DNA from: Cryphonectria parasitica EP155 | Lineage: Eukaryota > Ascomycota > Sordariomycetes > Diaporthales > Cryphonectriaceae | Assembly (NCBI RefSeq): GCF_011745365.1 | Contig: NW_024468915.1 | Coordinates: 2,954,653-3,018,652, forward strand | DNA length: 64,000 nt | Reading direction: 5' to 3' | Shown here: positions 33,874 to 46,194 of the stretch, piece after piece | Position numbering within the stretch: position 1 is the first letter of the stretch | How the letters are laid out: each line of letters begins with the position of its first letter | The notes under the pieces: generated by a model | Databases searched by the model: none | The model's input: only the letters and a program-made list of their open reading frames with translations | What the model was told of the DNA's origin: nothing | Translations under genes and position numbers: made by a program

Positions 33874-36800
33874 ATGGAAAGCATTTCAGCTATAGCGCTC
33901 TCAATTCAAGGACTTCGAATCAGAAAAGCAAAGAAATATCGGAGGAAGCGATAATCAAGAGGAAAGATAGCTTCTATATCTGAGAGCTCTTTCAATTAGA
34001 TATTCAGTTCAGCTGACTACCTAGCTAACAATTACTATAGTTAGAACTTCAGATTTCCCTTTTACAGTAAGCTTGCTAGTAGTGGATTGATATTATTTGC
34101 TTGTATAGAAGTCTTCTTATAGCTGAAGCGATTCAACTAGTGGCATTAGATTAAAGGGATTAATAATACTTAAGCACTTAACTTTATAAAAAGCTTCTAT
34201 ATAAATATAATCGTTGCTAAAGAAGTAAAGAGATTTATTATAAGTATTAAAACTTGAGATGAATAGAAGGAGCAATTGTTGATTGCTTATTGCTCTTAAG
34301 ATTATCTTTAAGTATATACTTCTGAGCAGAAGTATCTAAATATTATTAATAATTATTTCATTACTAATGCTGCTAGCTTCTAATTATTTATTATAGATTA
34401 TAATAATACTCTTATTTATCTTAAGATTAGAGATAGTTAATCTGTAGCAGAAGTATGAATGAAGCTTTCTTTAATCTGAATTAAGCATTTCTAAGCTAAT
34501 TATAATATTACTGCTGAAAGCATTAGTAATAAGAAGTAGCTTTATCTTATGGAAAAGCTATTAGAGATTCATTATAAAGTACTTTAGAAGAAGATTCAAG
34601 ATTAATTTATTTCCAATACTACTAATCTTCAACTTCATTAATAAACTCAATTCCAAGATTCTTTTATACTTCTATCTCAGCTAATCCTTAATTAGATACA
34701 GCTTATTCCTATTCTATATTTAATATATAGTGCTTCTAATTAACTAATGAATCTATTAGAACAAATAATAGAGCTATTATACTATTAACTGCTTCAATAA
34801 TCAACTTATGATTAGCAAGCTTAGCTTGAACTAACTAAGCAGATCTTAAAAGCTGAATCTGCTCAGAAGAGCAACTAAGAATATAACTAATTAGCTTTAA
34901 TAATAAAGCAACTCTGTATTAATTAAATTGTAATAGCAAAATCCTTAAAGCTGCAAACTAATACTCTTAAATAGATATAAAATATCTTATATAATTAAAT
35001 CAAAGCTCTATAGAAAATCTTATAATTAATTAAGCATTTCTAAACTGTTTCTGCAAAAAATTCTTCTTAGGAAAATGCAAATTTCTTGCAGATAAGTATT
35101 ATCTATACAAGTTCAGAGAATAAGAAAGAGCAGTACTCTGAAATATAGCAAGCAAAGATTAATGAAATCCTGAAGAAGGATGAAATTCTATACAGATGCT
35201 ATAGCTATGAATCGAAGTTTCATAGAGCTTATAAGTATATAGAACTTCATACTATTATAAACTATAGCATTTGCTATATTTCAGTATTAGCAAAGCTAGA
35301 ATAGCATCTTAGCAATTGCTTAGAGTTTCTAAACTCTAGATCAAAACCAGTATTATATAGCTAAATCATATTTACTTGAAATAATTCTAAAAGCAGTATA
35401 ATTCATCTAATTCTCAGTTTCTATAAGAATTAGCAGCTGAAAGATATTAAGAATTCTTGGATCTTTTGATATATTAGCTTGGTTTAAGAGAATGAGAAAT
35501 AGCGTAGAGATTCTGAGATAGCTAAGAATAAGATATTGTAAGAAGAGATCAACTCCGTTCTCAGATGCAATAATTAGTATAGAACTAATAATATTGAGAT
35601 TCTTAGCAATGCTAATAAGATTCAAATAGAAAAGTTATATCTTATTTCAGCTCAAGCTGAATTATATCTACTAAAGCTTTTTAGCATTAATGCTATAAGT
35701 ATTAAGCTTATTTAAGCTCAGATAAATGCAGATAAAGCAAAGAAGTGCTATATTAGAAAGGCTGAGTATAATGATAATAAGATTGAAAGAGATGCAAGTA
35801 TAAGAATTATTAAGATTTTTATATATTTCGGAAATATTGAATTAGAGAAATCTAACAAGCAATTCAATAGTTTGAATAAAGAGCTAATAGTTTAAGCTAT
35901 TAGTAATAAGCTTCTAAATCAGTTTCTAGATTACTTATTGAAGATTTCAGGCTAGGAGATGATAGTTATGTTATTAGAATAAAGAGCTTATCTGATTTAT
36001 AGTTTTCAAGAAGTTAGCTCTGAAGCTCGAAAAGTTGTTAATCTCAATAATCAAACCAGCTTGAACTTGTATAAGATAGATACTGCTGAATTAGCTAATT
36101 TATTGCAGTATAAACTTGAAATCTCGATACTTTCTTAGCTTGAAGAGCTTATTAATAATTAGATTATTAATACTCGAAATATTACTGAGTATCTTTTGAA
36201 ACTAGCTTAATTATTTGCAGTTCAAGCTTTGTTTCTTATTATTAAATCTAGCTATATTAAGCTTACTATTAATATGATTCAAGCTTTCAATAAATCCTTA
36301 TTTCTTCCTATAATAGCTTTCATAACTGCTCTTAGCAGCATTCAAGATAAAAGCATTACTTTAGTAGCATACATTCTTCTACAGCTAAGAGATAAAGAGA
36401 ATAAATCTGTACAAGCAATGCTGAATACAGATATTGAAATAAGCTTAATAGCTCTCTCTTTATATTCAAGCATGCACTTATTTTATATGCTAATATTGAA
36501 TATTATCTTATATATATATAATAAATCAGATATAATGCTTGTTAGAGTTCTTGAAATCAATATTTTCTATAGCAGCTTCTCTAAATAAATAATATTCTAT
36601 ATTATTAATAATAGATTAATATTACTAAATTATTCTATATTATTAGAAATGCTATTTGTAATGCAGACTAAGCTTTTCTTTAATTACTCCATTCTCGGAT
36701 TTCTTCATACAAGCTTCGCTTTTGGAGAAGTATAACTAGTTATTATAATTAGCAATTAGAAACTTCTTAAAGAGAAGGGTTTATATAGAACTATATCAAA

Positions 36801-37528
36801 AAACTGAGTATTAGCAGCTACTCTGAGGAATGCAGAGCTATTAGCAGAGAAGTTATCTTAGAGTAAGTATTATTGAAGAAGGGAGATATAGCTGTAATAT
36901 TTATATCTGAATAAGATATTGCAGCTATTGTGAATGAGTTAATAGTAGAATTGATGAGAAGAAAGTTGAAGAAGAATTGCTTTATAATAAATAAGAAAGA
37001 AGCAATTCAAGAGTCTTACTTATATGAAATATACAGTAGCTAGCGCTATTCATGCTAGCTATATTATATAAGAAAGGAAAGAAAAGATATTTTAAGCTTA
37101 ATTAATATTCTTTACAAGCTTAAAGATAAGAAGATTAAGCTAATTAATGATTCCCAGCTTAATGATTCAGTACTGAAAGGGATAATTGGATGAAAGCTTG
37201 CTAAGATTAAAGAGATGAGATAAGCTTAGCAATCTATAAAGCTTATCAAGTATGATAAGTGAATTGAATCTAAGTTTAGTAATCTGAATTCTGATTAGTA
37301 TCTGAGATTTAATTAGTAAGCTGCTATGCAAGAGAAAAACTGTAAAGGGTTTTCTGAAGCTGAGAAGGAAATATTTAAATATATATTAAGAAATAGAATT
37401 AAAGCTCTTGCATGAAACTTTATTGAGATTGGAAAGATCATTAAGAAAGTAGCTTTCTTGCAAGAAATCAGAACTGTATTCTACAAGATCTTTTAAGCAA
37501 GGCATATTTCAATCTCTAATACTCTTAG
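33874..37528 (+). pseudogene. G3 unit B gag and protease
   Basis: One frame runs from about 33874 to beyond 36700, broken almost only by TAA, TAG and TGA at Gln, Arg and Trp positions. It encodes a long Gln-rich helical gag (over 700 codons) with a Cys/His cluster near 35198-35330, then an aspartic protease: MLNTDIEISLI at about 36415-36450, where DTGAE is usual. A protease C-terminus follows at about 36600-36680. The gag is much longer than typical Ty3 gag. The ATG at 33874 is ACG in unit C and may itself be a RIP product, so the true start may be upstream. Confidence 0.75.
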
Positions 37529-37847
37529 TGAATCAGAACTAGGGCGCTATTGCCCTCGAAAGAAAAAGGAATAAATAGCTGCTGAAGCAATAAGCAAGGG
37601 CTTGTACAATCCAAGCATGCTTGTACAGATGAGAACAGCAAACTAAGGCTATACAAGCGCAAGAACAGAGTGAAAAACCTGTCTTAGACCTGTTCAAAGA
37701 GTTCAAAATTGAAAAGAAGAGAAAGAATGCTTTATTGTTGCTTATAGCTAAAGAATTTGAAAAGTGAGTGGTATTCTTTATATATATGAAGACTCTTGAT
37801 TTACTGTACTCCATGTTCCACGGACTACCACCCTAGCTACTACAACA
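37529..37847 (-). repeat. Solo G3 LTR, antisense, between protease and RT of unit B
   Basis: 319-bp LTR in reverse orientation, from TGAATCAGAAC to CTACAACA. Flanked by TTAG (37525-37528) and TTAA (37848-37851), consistent with a 4-bp duplication altered by one G-to-A change. Absent from unit C. Likely remnant of an insertion reduced by LTR-LTR recombination. Confidence 0.85.
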
Positions 37848-37851
37848 TTAA

Positions 37852-40800
37852 GCTAAAGCTAATAGAGCTTCTAAAATAATATATCAAGCGGAAGATTATT
37901 AAGAAAAGCTATACATTATATAGAAACAACTAGTTTCTTATTATTAAAAAGAATAATAGCTTATATTTAATTAATAATGCTCAAAAGTATAATAAGCATA
38001 GCTTTAAGAATGCTTTCATGCTGCTTGCCTTAGATGAATTCTCGGAAAAGTTTGCTATATACAAGATTCTTTTATTACTTAACTTTTTTTCCAGATATAA
38101 CTAAGTACAACTGTATTCTAATAGCAGAGATATAATAATCTTCTTAATACTTTTAAGCTTATTTAGAATATATATTCTATTTCAGAATGCTACTAATTCT
38201 GTTACTTAGTTTATAAGAATAATAATTAAACTTTTATATAATCTTATTTCTTATATATACTAGCTTTTCCTTAACAATATTCCTATTTGTAATTCTATAA
38301 TAATCTATAGAAATAAAGAGATTCCGAGCTTTCCTGGAATGCATAAGTATATTACTGAATATATTGAAAATCTTAATAAGATTCTTATAAATACAGAGCT
38401 AGCTAAAGCTATAATCTCAGTATTTAAGTTAGAATAATACTAAGTAAAAATTAATATAATTGATTATATTATTAGTTTCAGCAAATAATAACTTTAGAAT
38501 AGAAAGATAGAAAAGCTTCTAGCTTGAATAGAATGTAAGAATATTAAGAATATTCGCTTTTTCATTAAACTGATCATTTATTATATAGCTTGGATTTGAA
38601 ACTTTGCAATCATTGCTTAACTACTCTACAATCTTCTCAAAAAAGATGCTGTATAGAGATAGGAGAAAGAACAGAAAGAAGCTATTGCTATACTTATCCA
38701 AATACTCATATCTTGTTCAGTTATCATTTCAATTAATTATAATACTAATGCTAGAAAGATTGTTCTTATAATAAATGCAAGCTTATTAAGCTGAGATGCT
38801 GTACTGATATAAGTAATAGAGAATAAACGAAAGCTAGCATATTTTGTTAGCGAAATCTGAATAGTTACAGCACAGAAGTATGATGCTACTAAAAGGAAGT
38901 ATTGCATTATTCTCTGTACTCTATAGTTTCTTCAGCAGCATCTTTATAATTATTATTTTATTCTGAAAACTAATGCTTGCATTCTAGTAAACTAACTTAA
39001 TAAAGGAATAAATAATATACTTAATACTCTTCTGAATAGATAAATAGCAGTAATTAAGATATTTAATTTTATTATTAAATACATTTCCGAATTAAAGAAT
39101 TCTGTAGCTAATATCTTTTCTCAATCTTTATACTTAATACTATCTAAGAAAAATAAAGATAGCAATATTAAGAACTGATATAATGCTTAGCTTAATAGTA
39201 TAAACTTAGATAAAGCTAATCTAGTATTACTGCTAAATCTAACTTTTTAATAAATGGAATAATCGAAATAGTATGCAGAATTCTTATACTATAGAATTAT
39301 TTTATTAAAACTCTTTAAGAGAGATTGCAAGAACTTTATAATAGAGATATTAAAGCATTAAGTATTTAACTAAGCTTTGTAGCGCTGTACTGATATAAAA
39401 CTCTTATGCTAACAAATAGTAAATAATTCTAATCTTTATTACTAAATTATTAGAAAATATTATGCTAAGTTTGAATATTAAGATCAAGATTTTATAATAG
39501 CTTATATTAAGCAATTCTATTACTAAAGAGATCTCTGAATAGATATAGCTAATACTGTTTCGAGTTACAAGAAGTATATAAAGTTCGATTCAAAGATATA
39601 AAAGGAAAAAGTAATTCTAATTCTTTCAAATCAACTCTTTACAAGAATTAATATTAATATTTAATACATAGCTAAGAATAGCAGTTACAGATATCTTATA
39701 GAAGCTTGCTATAATCTAATCAGCTATATACTTGTAAGATTTCTTAAGAAAGCTATAGCTGCAGAAATGAGAAAGTTCATTTTGAAAGAGATTATTCTTA
39801 TATTCAGATGCTTTCTCAAAATTACTATTAATAGAGAATTAGAAAACAAAGCTGAAATAGCTAAGATTATTAGAGCTCTTGAAATTCTGCTTATTCAGAT
39901 CTTTAATTACAATTTCTATATTTAAGAACAAATAGAAGCTAGTTATTTTTTCTTAGCAAGTGCTTTTACTAAGCTAGCTAATGCTTAACTCTGAAAATGA
40001 AAGTAGTATTTAAAACTTATATTCTTTACTAAAAGAATTACAATCTGCTAATTGCATAAATACAGCTTTTTCTATTTAATTTTCAGTTAAAAGCTGCTTA
40101 TTCCAATTGAAACTAAAATCTCAATATAGAGAGTTCTTATATAAACTGAAGATTAATTCTCTTAGAAAGCATTTGAAATGCAATTAAGAATAATTGCAGC
40201 TAAGAAAGATAATATATAGAAAACAATTGAAGCTATCTAAGCATATTATCAAAAGATTATAGCTAAAAGTTAAATACAGAATCTAGTACGAAAATCTCAA
40301 CTGAATATTAGAAATCTTATACTTATTTATAATTATATTCGGAAAATAAGCTATTTATGCAATACTAAGATTTCTTATAAGTAAAAGAGTTTATATCTAA
40401 TTGCTTAGATTTTAAATAAATATGCTTATAAGCTTAAGATTACAAACAGAGTTCTGCTAAAAAGCATATATTTAGCTATCAATCTCAAAAAATTTATATA
40501 GAATATAGATAGCATTTGGAAACTCAAAATGCTTATACCCTAGAAAGAAAATATCAAGCTTTAATCTAGCTAATTATTAGCAGAAAAGCTGAATTCAATA
40601 AAAGCTTTCTAATAAGAGAAACTAAACAATAATATTCTTGAAGTTCAGAAAGCAGATTCAAGCAATAATACTATATTCTGAATTCCAGATATCATTAAGC
40701 ACAACTTTATGCTTAGTTAAACTAGTTCTAATTCAGAAACTGTTAATCTAGCAACTAAAGCGGATAATAATGCTAAGAATGGAAATGGAGTTAATAATAA

Positions 40801-40918
40801 TAAATATTTCATACAAGCAGCAGAGAAGAAAAAGTAAGAATAGGAGAAAGCAGATAGAAGTAAAATGTTTATACCAATTCCAACTAAATCAGCATTTCTA
40901 GCTTATAAAAGAGATTAA
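37852..40918 (+). pseudogene. G3 unit B RT, RNase H and integrase
   Basis: RT reads from about 37850: a DEFSEKFA block near 38035, then a LDFFSGY-like block near 38080 and FLNNIPIC at about 38268-38291 where the two catalytic Asp codons are now Asn. RNase H follows (about 38700-39100; INASL, normally with Asp, and AQKYDATKR). Integrase core and C-terminus lie at about 39250-40500 (AAEMRKF, ENKAEIAK, then a GPY-like KSLYLIAQIL box). The frame ends TAA at 40916-40918. The sequence type matches a divergent Ty3 lineage with FLDD rather than YLDD. RIP stops make it inactive. Confidence 0.8.
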
Positions 40919-40987
40919 TTTCTTTCTATTTATATTTCTTTTTTGTTTACAAAACACATTTTCTTTTTATCTTTCCTATTCTATCTT

Positions 40988-42590
40988 ATGTATTTTGCTA
41001 GAGAAGAAGAGATAAAGTATTATCTGCTACTACTCGCTACAGAATACTATAAACTCATCTAAAAAATTTCAAAGCACTCAGTACAGAGCATATTAATCAG
41101 CTCTAAAGCTATTTTCATTATTCAAAAATTACAGTATATTGAAATGCAATGCATGAAAAATGCAGAGTATTAAAGAAATACTGCAACTTATGAAAACCTC
41201 TTACTTTTATATATTATTCTTATTACTAAAATATTTATAAATATTATTCAATAGCTTTCTTCTTATTCTATTTAGATTTATATTATCTATATTATCCGCT
41301 AAAGAATTATTATCAAAAATAGAGAAAGAATCTTGAAACTGAACAAATTTAGCTTGTTTTTCAATACAAGATTCTACTATAGCCTTGCTCTTGCTTTTAT
41401 TCTTATTGCAAGATATAGATTATAAAGCTATCTGCTTAGACTCAGATACTTCTTTCTTAGAAGCAGAAGAAGCAGTACTCTTCTTGCTGATTTATGCAGA
41501 TAAAGTTAGTAGTAATCTTCTTAAGCATTGTAACTATAATTGATTATGAAACTCATAATATCCTATGAATATTATTTTCTTAATATAAAAGAAATCTATT
41601 TAATCTAGTTATATATAATATTTTTATTCTGCATAAGCTTGTATTAAGCTTTAATAATATACTTAATATTAGTATTAAAGTTGATTTAAGAATTTATCTT
41701 AATTATATATTGAAAGCTAAGTTAGTAAAACAAGTACTAATGCTATAAGAAGAATAATAATTAATATATATTCAAATCTAATTAAGAATATTAGAATAGA
41801 AATCTTACTTATATATTATGCTCTTTAATATAAGAAAAGTTTTTAGTATAATTATATTCAGATTCTATATAATAAATGTAGTTATTATACTTTCTATTGA
41901 AAAAACTTTTTATTAAGATGCATTCTAGAAAAAGCTAGTTAATATTAATCTGCTGCTTCTAAATAAGTATATAAGCAGTAATATACTAATAAGAGCAGTA
42001 ATTGCAAGAAACTAAATTATACTGATTATAGAACTGAATAAGAAGAGAATTTATTTGCTTAGATTGGAAAAAGATGCAGATAAGATACTTGCTAAAGAGC
42101 TTCTAACTAGCTTTATATACTATAATAGGATTTAGTTTAATAGAATTCTTATTATTCAGCTTTACAAAATAAGCAGTAAAGCTAGAGCTTAGCAGTAAGT
42201 TATTCCAAAATATAATATCGCTTTAAATATTCCAAGAAGCATATATTAAGCTAAAATTTCTCTTAATAATATTAAAGTTTGTAATATTAAGAAAGTTAAT
42301 ATAAATATTCTTAAGCTAATAGTAGTTGCTGCTCTGAGGAGAAGAAACTAAAGAAGAAAACTAGATTCAGATTTTATTAATTTCTTAAGAAGCAGTATTT
42401 ATCTGCAAAGAGAAAACAGCATTGATAATGATTTGAGATATCTTGAGTATATTGCAGAGCTGAGCAAGGGAAGATTGATAGAAGGAGAAGTTGTTATGTG
42501 AAGGATGAATTGAAAAGCAAGGTGAACTAAGGGAGAGATTATTGAATAGTTTGCTGAAAATTAATAAGATAGCAATGAATAACAAATATA
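40988..42590 (+). pseudogene. G3 unit B, unidentified downstream frame(s) (ORF2)
   Basis: Seventy bases after the pol stop an ATG (40988) opens a coding-like stretch starting MYFAREEEIKYY. From about 41380 to 42590 another frame has nearly all its stops as TAA or TAG at Gln positions, the pattern of a RIP-mutated gene, and encodes a basic, Gln/Tyr/Ser-rich protein with a KLKKKTRFRFYQFL segment near its end. I do not recognise either. Whether this is one gene with a frameshift or two genes is unclear. The same arrangement exists in unit C. Confidence 0.45.
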
Positions 42591-43079
42591 TTCAACTGAG
42601 TTATTATGCTTTCTATCTAGTTTGTTGCTGAATAGCTTCTATCTAGCTAAGGATGAAGCTGTTTGTTTTATAATAAATAGAAAGCAGTGAATTACTTGAA
42701 TAGTTGCTAAATAAGATAAATTAGCTATTTTATTTATACTTGCAGCTAGCTATTCTTCTTCCTTCTTCAACCTTTTTACAACTATCTTTCTCAAGCATAT
42801 ATATACTCTTTTTCTTTCTCATCAATGCTGCTTCAGATCTGTATACCAACATTAGAGCAAATTATTAACTGCTCTGCTTGCATAATATCATCTTTCTCAA
42901 TAAATTCTCTAGCTAAAGCTGCATTCTTCTCTATTTTTCTTTCTCAATCAATACTCTCTTAATCTCTTAACTTTATATCTTTGCAAATCTCTTTTGCAAC
43001 TACTTATCTTCTAACAAAACTGTTCTTTCCTTTTCCCTTTTCTTTCAACTTAGCAGCAATAGCCGAATTCAAGTATTCT

Positions 43080-44973
43080 CTATTCTTACCTATTCAGCAT
43101 AGCTAAGGAAACTGAATGATCAAAGCTTATTGCTTTCGAATTGTTTTTTCCAGAGCGCTATACTTAACTAAAGTAATTAAAAGTTGTTCGCCCTACTTCA
43201 GTCTAAGGAATAAAGAAAATCATCTAACAGCAGAATTCGTTAAGAAGTATTTTCCAGAGTTATTCCCTTATAAGTTATACTTGCTTACAATCTTCAGTAC
43301 TAATCCTTTCAGATATTTTCTCGATATTTATAATCTAATTGGATTCTTAGATATAGAAATCTCTCAAGATATTAGTTTGCAGTATACTATAGCTGCTTTT
43401 CATTATTATATTCAGTATAACTAATAAGATGTATTCTTAATAAAATGCTTTTGTATTCTATTAATAGCTTATTTATCTAGCTCTTCTAATATTCTTAATA
43501 AGCAGGATCTGCTTAAATATAAGGCTAGATAGAAGCGCTTATGAGTTCTTCTCTTAGTTAATATAGCAACTTTAGCTTATACTCTATCTTAGCTTAATAT
43601 AAAGATTGAAAAAGGATTTTATATTATTATGCATAAATTTAGCAATATTCTACTAGCTTATACAAGCAAGCACTATCTGAATAGTTAGCTTAGAAGTATT
43701 AAAGCTAATTAGGATTGAGATTTCAAGAATGTTTCAATTATACTGCTAGATAACAATTCGAATGCAGCTCTGCTTTATGCAATCAAACTATTTCATCTTC
43801 GAATTCTAAAATCTATTGATTTCTACTAATTACTTAGTAGCTATTCAGACTGAAAGCAAGCTCTTTATCTTAACTATAGAGAAACTGTATAAAATGTGAA
43901 AGAATGAAATGCGGAGATAGCTATAACAAGCTTGCACTGCTAAGCTTTCTTTTATAAGCTGAGATATAGCAACTATATACAATATCCTAATCAGCTATTA
44001 AGAAGGAGTATCTTATTTTAAGAATATAAAGCTATATAAGTAAAAGCTAGTAGAGTACTGAATATAATCTATAAGCTGAATATTATTTTCTTTGTAGAAA
44101 GAATTGCAGACTTGCTTGAACTATTTATTAAAAGCAATCTTAATAGAATAAGAAGGAATATATCAGCTTTTATTCTAAAGGATTTCAGAACGAGTAGAGT
44201 ATTCAGCTTAGTTCTATTAAAATAACAATCCCAAGAGAATATAGCTCCAGCTAGCCCGATCTTATATTTATCAAGAGGATATAGTATCAGCTTAGAGTTA
44301 AATTGATTCCTATTCGGAACTCTTACCAATTCTTACTTCTCTTCATCTCAAGAAATGCTTATCAGTTCAGAACTGATAATCAATCTATCAATGCAGCAAA
44401 TAGCTAAGCTTGAATATGCTACTGAAGCTTTATTGTATCAGAGACTGAGAAGCAGCAATATTATGCTTCCCAGTTTTCCTAATAAACCTCAGAAGCCTTG
44501 TATGCTTCTATGGAATAAGCTTTATAGCCTTAATTTTATCAAGCTCTCAGTAGATTCTCCGAATTGGATAGGATTTGATTATACTATCAAGATAGATATA
44601 TATAAAGCAAACTGCAAAAGGATTCGTTGAGTAAGAATGCAGAATTAGAAGAGAACTGCTGCTGCTACTACTGCTTAAGCAGAGTTTGAAAGCAAACGGA
44701 AATAGAAAAGAGATTAGCATTAGGATCTATTCAGATCATACTTGTATTACAAATGAATTGAAGATGAATACTAATATTTCTGCATTGATTTGAATAATAG
44801 CTTAAGCAATAAGAAAAGATATAAAGATTAAATTGAAAGAATGGTTTGGTTTGCAGTATTTCCTTTAGCAGTTTATAATAAATTCTTTATTTCTTTATTT
44901 TATTTCCCTCTGATCAGATCTAGCATACTATTGGATTTGTTGCAACTTTGGAAGAAAGTTGCTGGGGAAGAAC
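43080..44973 (+). pseudogene. G3 unit B, unidentified ORF3 before the 3' LTR
   Basis: A long plus-strand frame from at least 43116 to the LTR, about 620 codons, with stops mostly at Gln, Arg and Trp positions. The first 102 codons and a 91-codon stretch at 44355-44630 are fully open in the same frame. It contains motifs such as YFPELFPYKLY, NWIGFDYTIK and a C-terminal FPLAVYNKFF. I see no signal peptide or clear membrane helix. It occupies the place where env-like genes lie in some Ty3 elements, but nothing supports an envelope function. A purine tract GGGGAAGAA (44964-44972) precedes the LTR. Confidence 0.5.
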
Positions 44974-45293
44974 TGTTGTAGTAGCCAGAGTGGTAGTCTG
45001 TAGAATGTGAAGTATAGTGGGTTAAGAATCCTCATATATATAAAGAATACTACTCACTTTTCAAATTCTTTAGCTATAAGCAATAAGAAAAGCATCCTTT
45101 CTCTTTCTTTCAATTTTGAATTCTTTGAACAGATTTAAAATAGGTTTTTCACTCTGTTCTTGCACTCGTATGGCCTTAGTTTGCTGTTCTCATCTGCATA
45201 AGCACGCTTGGGTTGCACGAGCTCTTGCTCATTGCTTCAGCAGCTGTTTATCCCTTTTTCTTTCGAGGGCGACAGCGCCCTAGTTCTGGTTCA
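44974..45293 (+). repeat. G3 LTR shared by units B and C
   Basis: 320 bp, TGTTGTAGTAGCC to TCTGGTTCA. Serves as the 3' LTR of B and the 5' LTR of C. Confidence 0.9.
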
Positions 45294-45294
45294 C

Positions 45295-45310
45295 TGGTTC
45301 AATAGTGCGG
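45295..45310 (+). promoter_or_regulatory. G3 primer binding site
   Basis: TGGTTCAATAGTGC starts one base after the LTR, as expected for pairing with a tRNA 3' end (...GAACCA). The LTR also ends CTGGTTCA, so the first eight bases are directly repeated across the border. The tRNA was not identified. Confidence 0.6.
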
Positions 45311-46194
45311 TAAATATGGATTTAGCTATTCAGGCTGATAGCTTAGAGCTGTTTGCATTATAGTTTGTAAGGATCAGTAAGAGTAGCAAGTTTATCTTAT
45401 AAATAAGCATACTCTTTTTCCCTGCTAAGCTCTTCTATTTCCTTTATCTATTATGCTTATACAACAGGCTGTACATTATATCTGAACTCTGGATTATACT
45501 TGAGATCTTTTGTAAAGAGAAGATGGATAAATAGAGGAGAAATAGTATGAGTTCTAATTATAAGCTGGTAAATGATGCATTGAGCTCGCAAGCTAATATT
45601 ACGAAGAAACGAATTTCTTTTTCTAATATTTCCCATATCAATCAACAATCCTATACAGAAGCTAATACAGCTTAGATCTATACAAGCTATAGCAGAAAGT
45701 TTAATTATATTAGATGTGAATTTATAGTTAAATTATAGAGTAGAATGTTTTTGATAAATAATACTCTGCAGAGAAAAGTAGCATAGTTAATAAAGTCTGT
45801 ACTTCTTGTAATAATTCGATCAGTATGCTTTATCTGAATATATTTAGCTATATTGATTCTTTGAATTAAAAGCTTGCTGATTATATTATTTTAAAAGCAA
45901 AGAATATAAGAAAATAAAGATAAGAAATTATCAGTATATATAAGAAATAGAAGTTAAGAATTATAATAATATTATCTAATATTAAACTTTAATTAATACT
46001 TTACATCTAATTAGAAATACTTTTATTAATTAGCAGAATTATTAATAAAGGAAATCTTAGTATAGTATAGAACAGCTAATTCAATCTCTTGTTATTCATT
46101 ACAAAACAAATCTTATACATACTTTACTTATAGACTAAATCTCTTTCAAGCATCTAAACTCTCTCAATCTTTATAGTATTATCTTCTGTAGAAT
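45311..46194 (+). other. G3 unit C leader region
   Basis: Counterpart of 32981-33873. A purine/pyrimidine-mixed AT-rich leader with no convincing frame. Confidence 0.5.
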
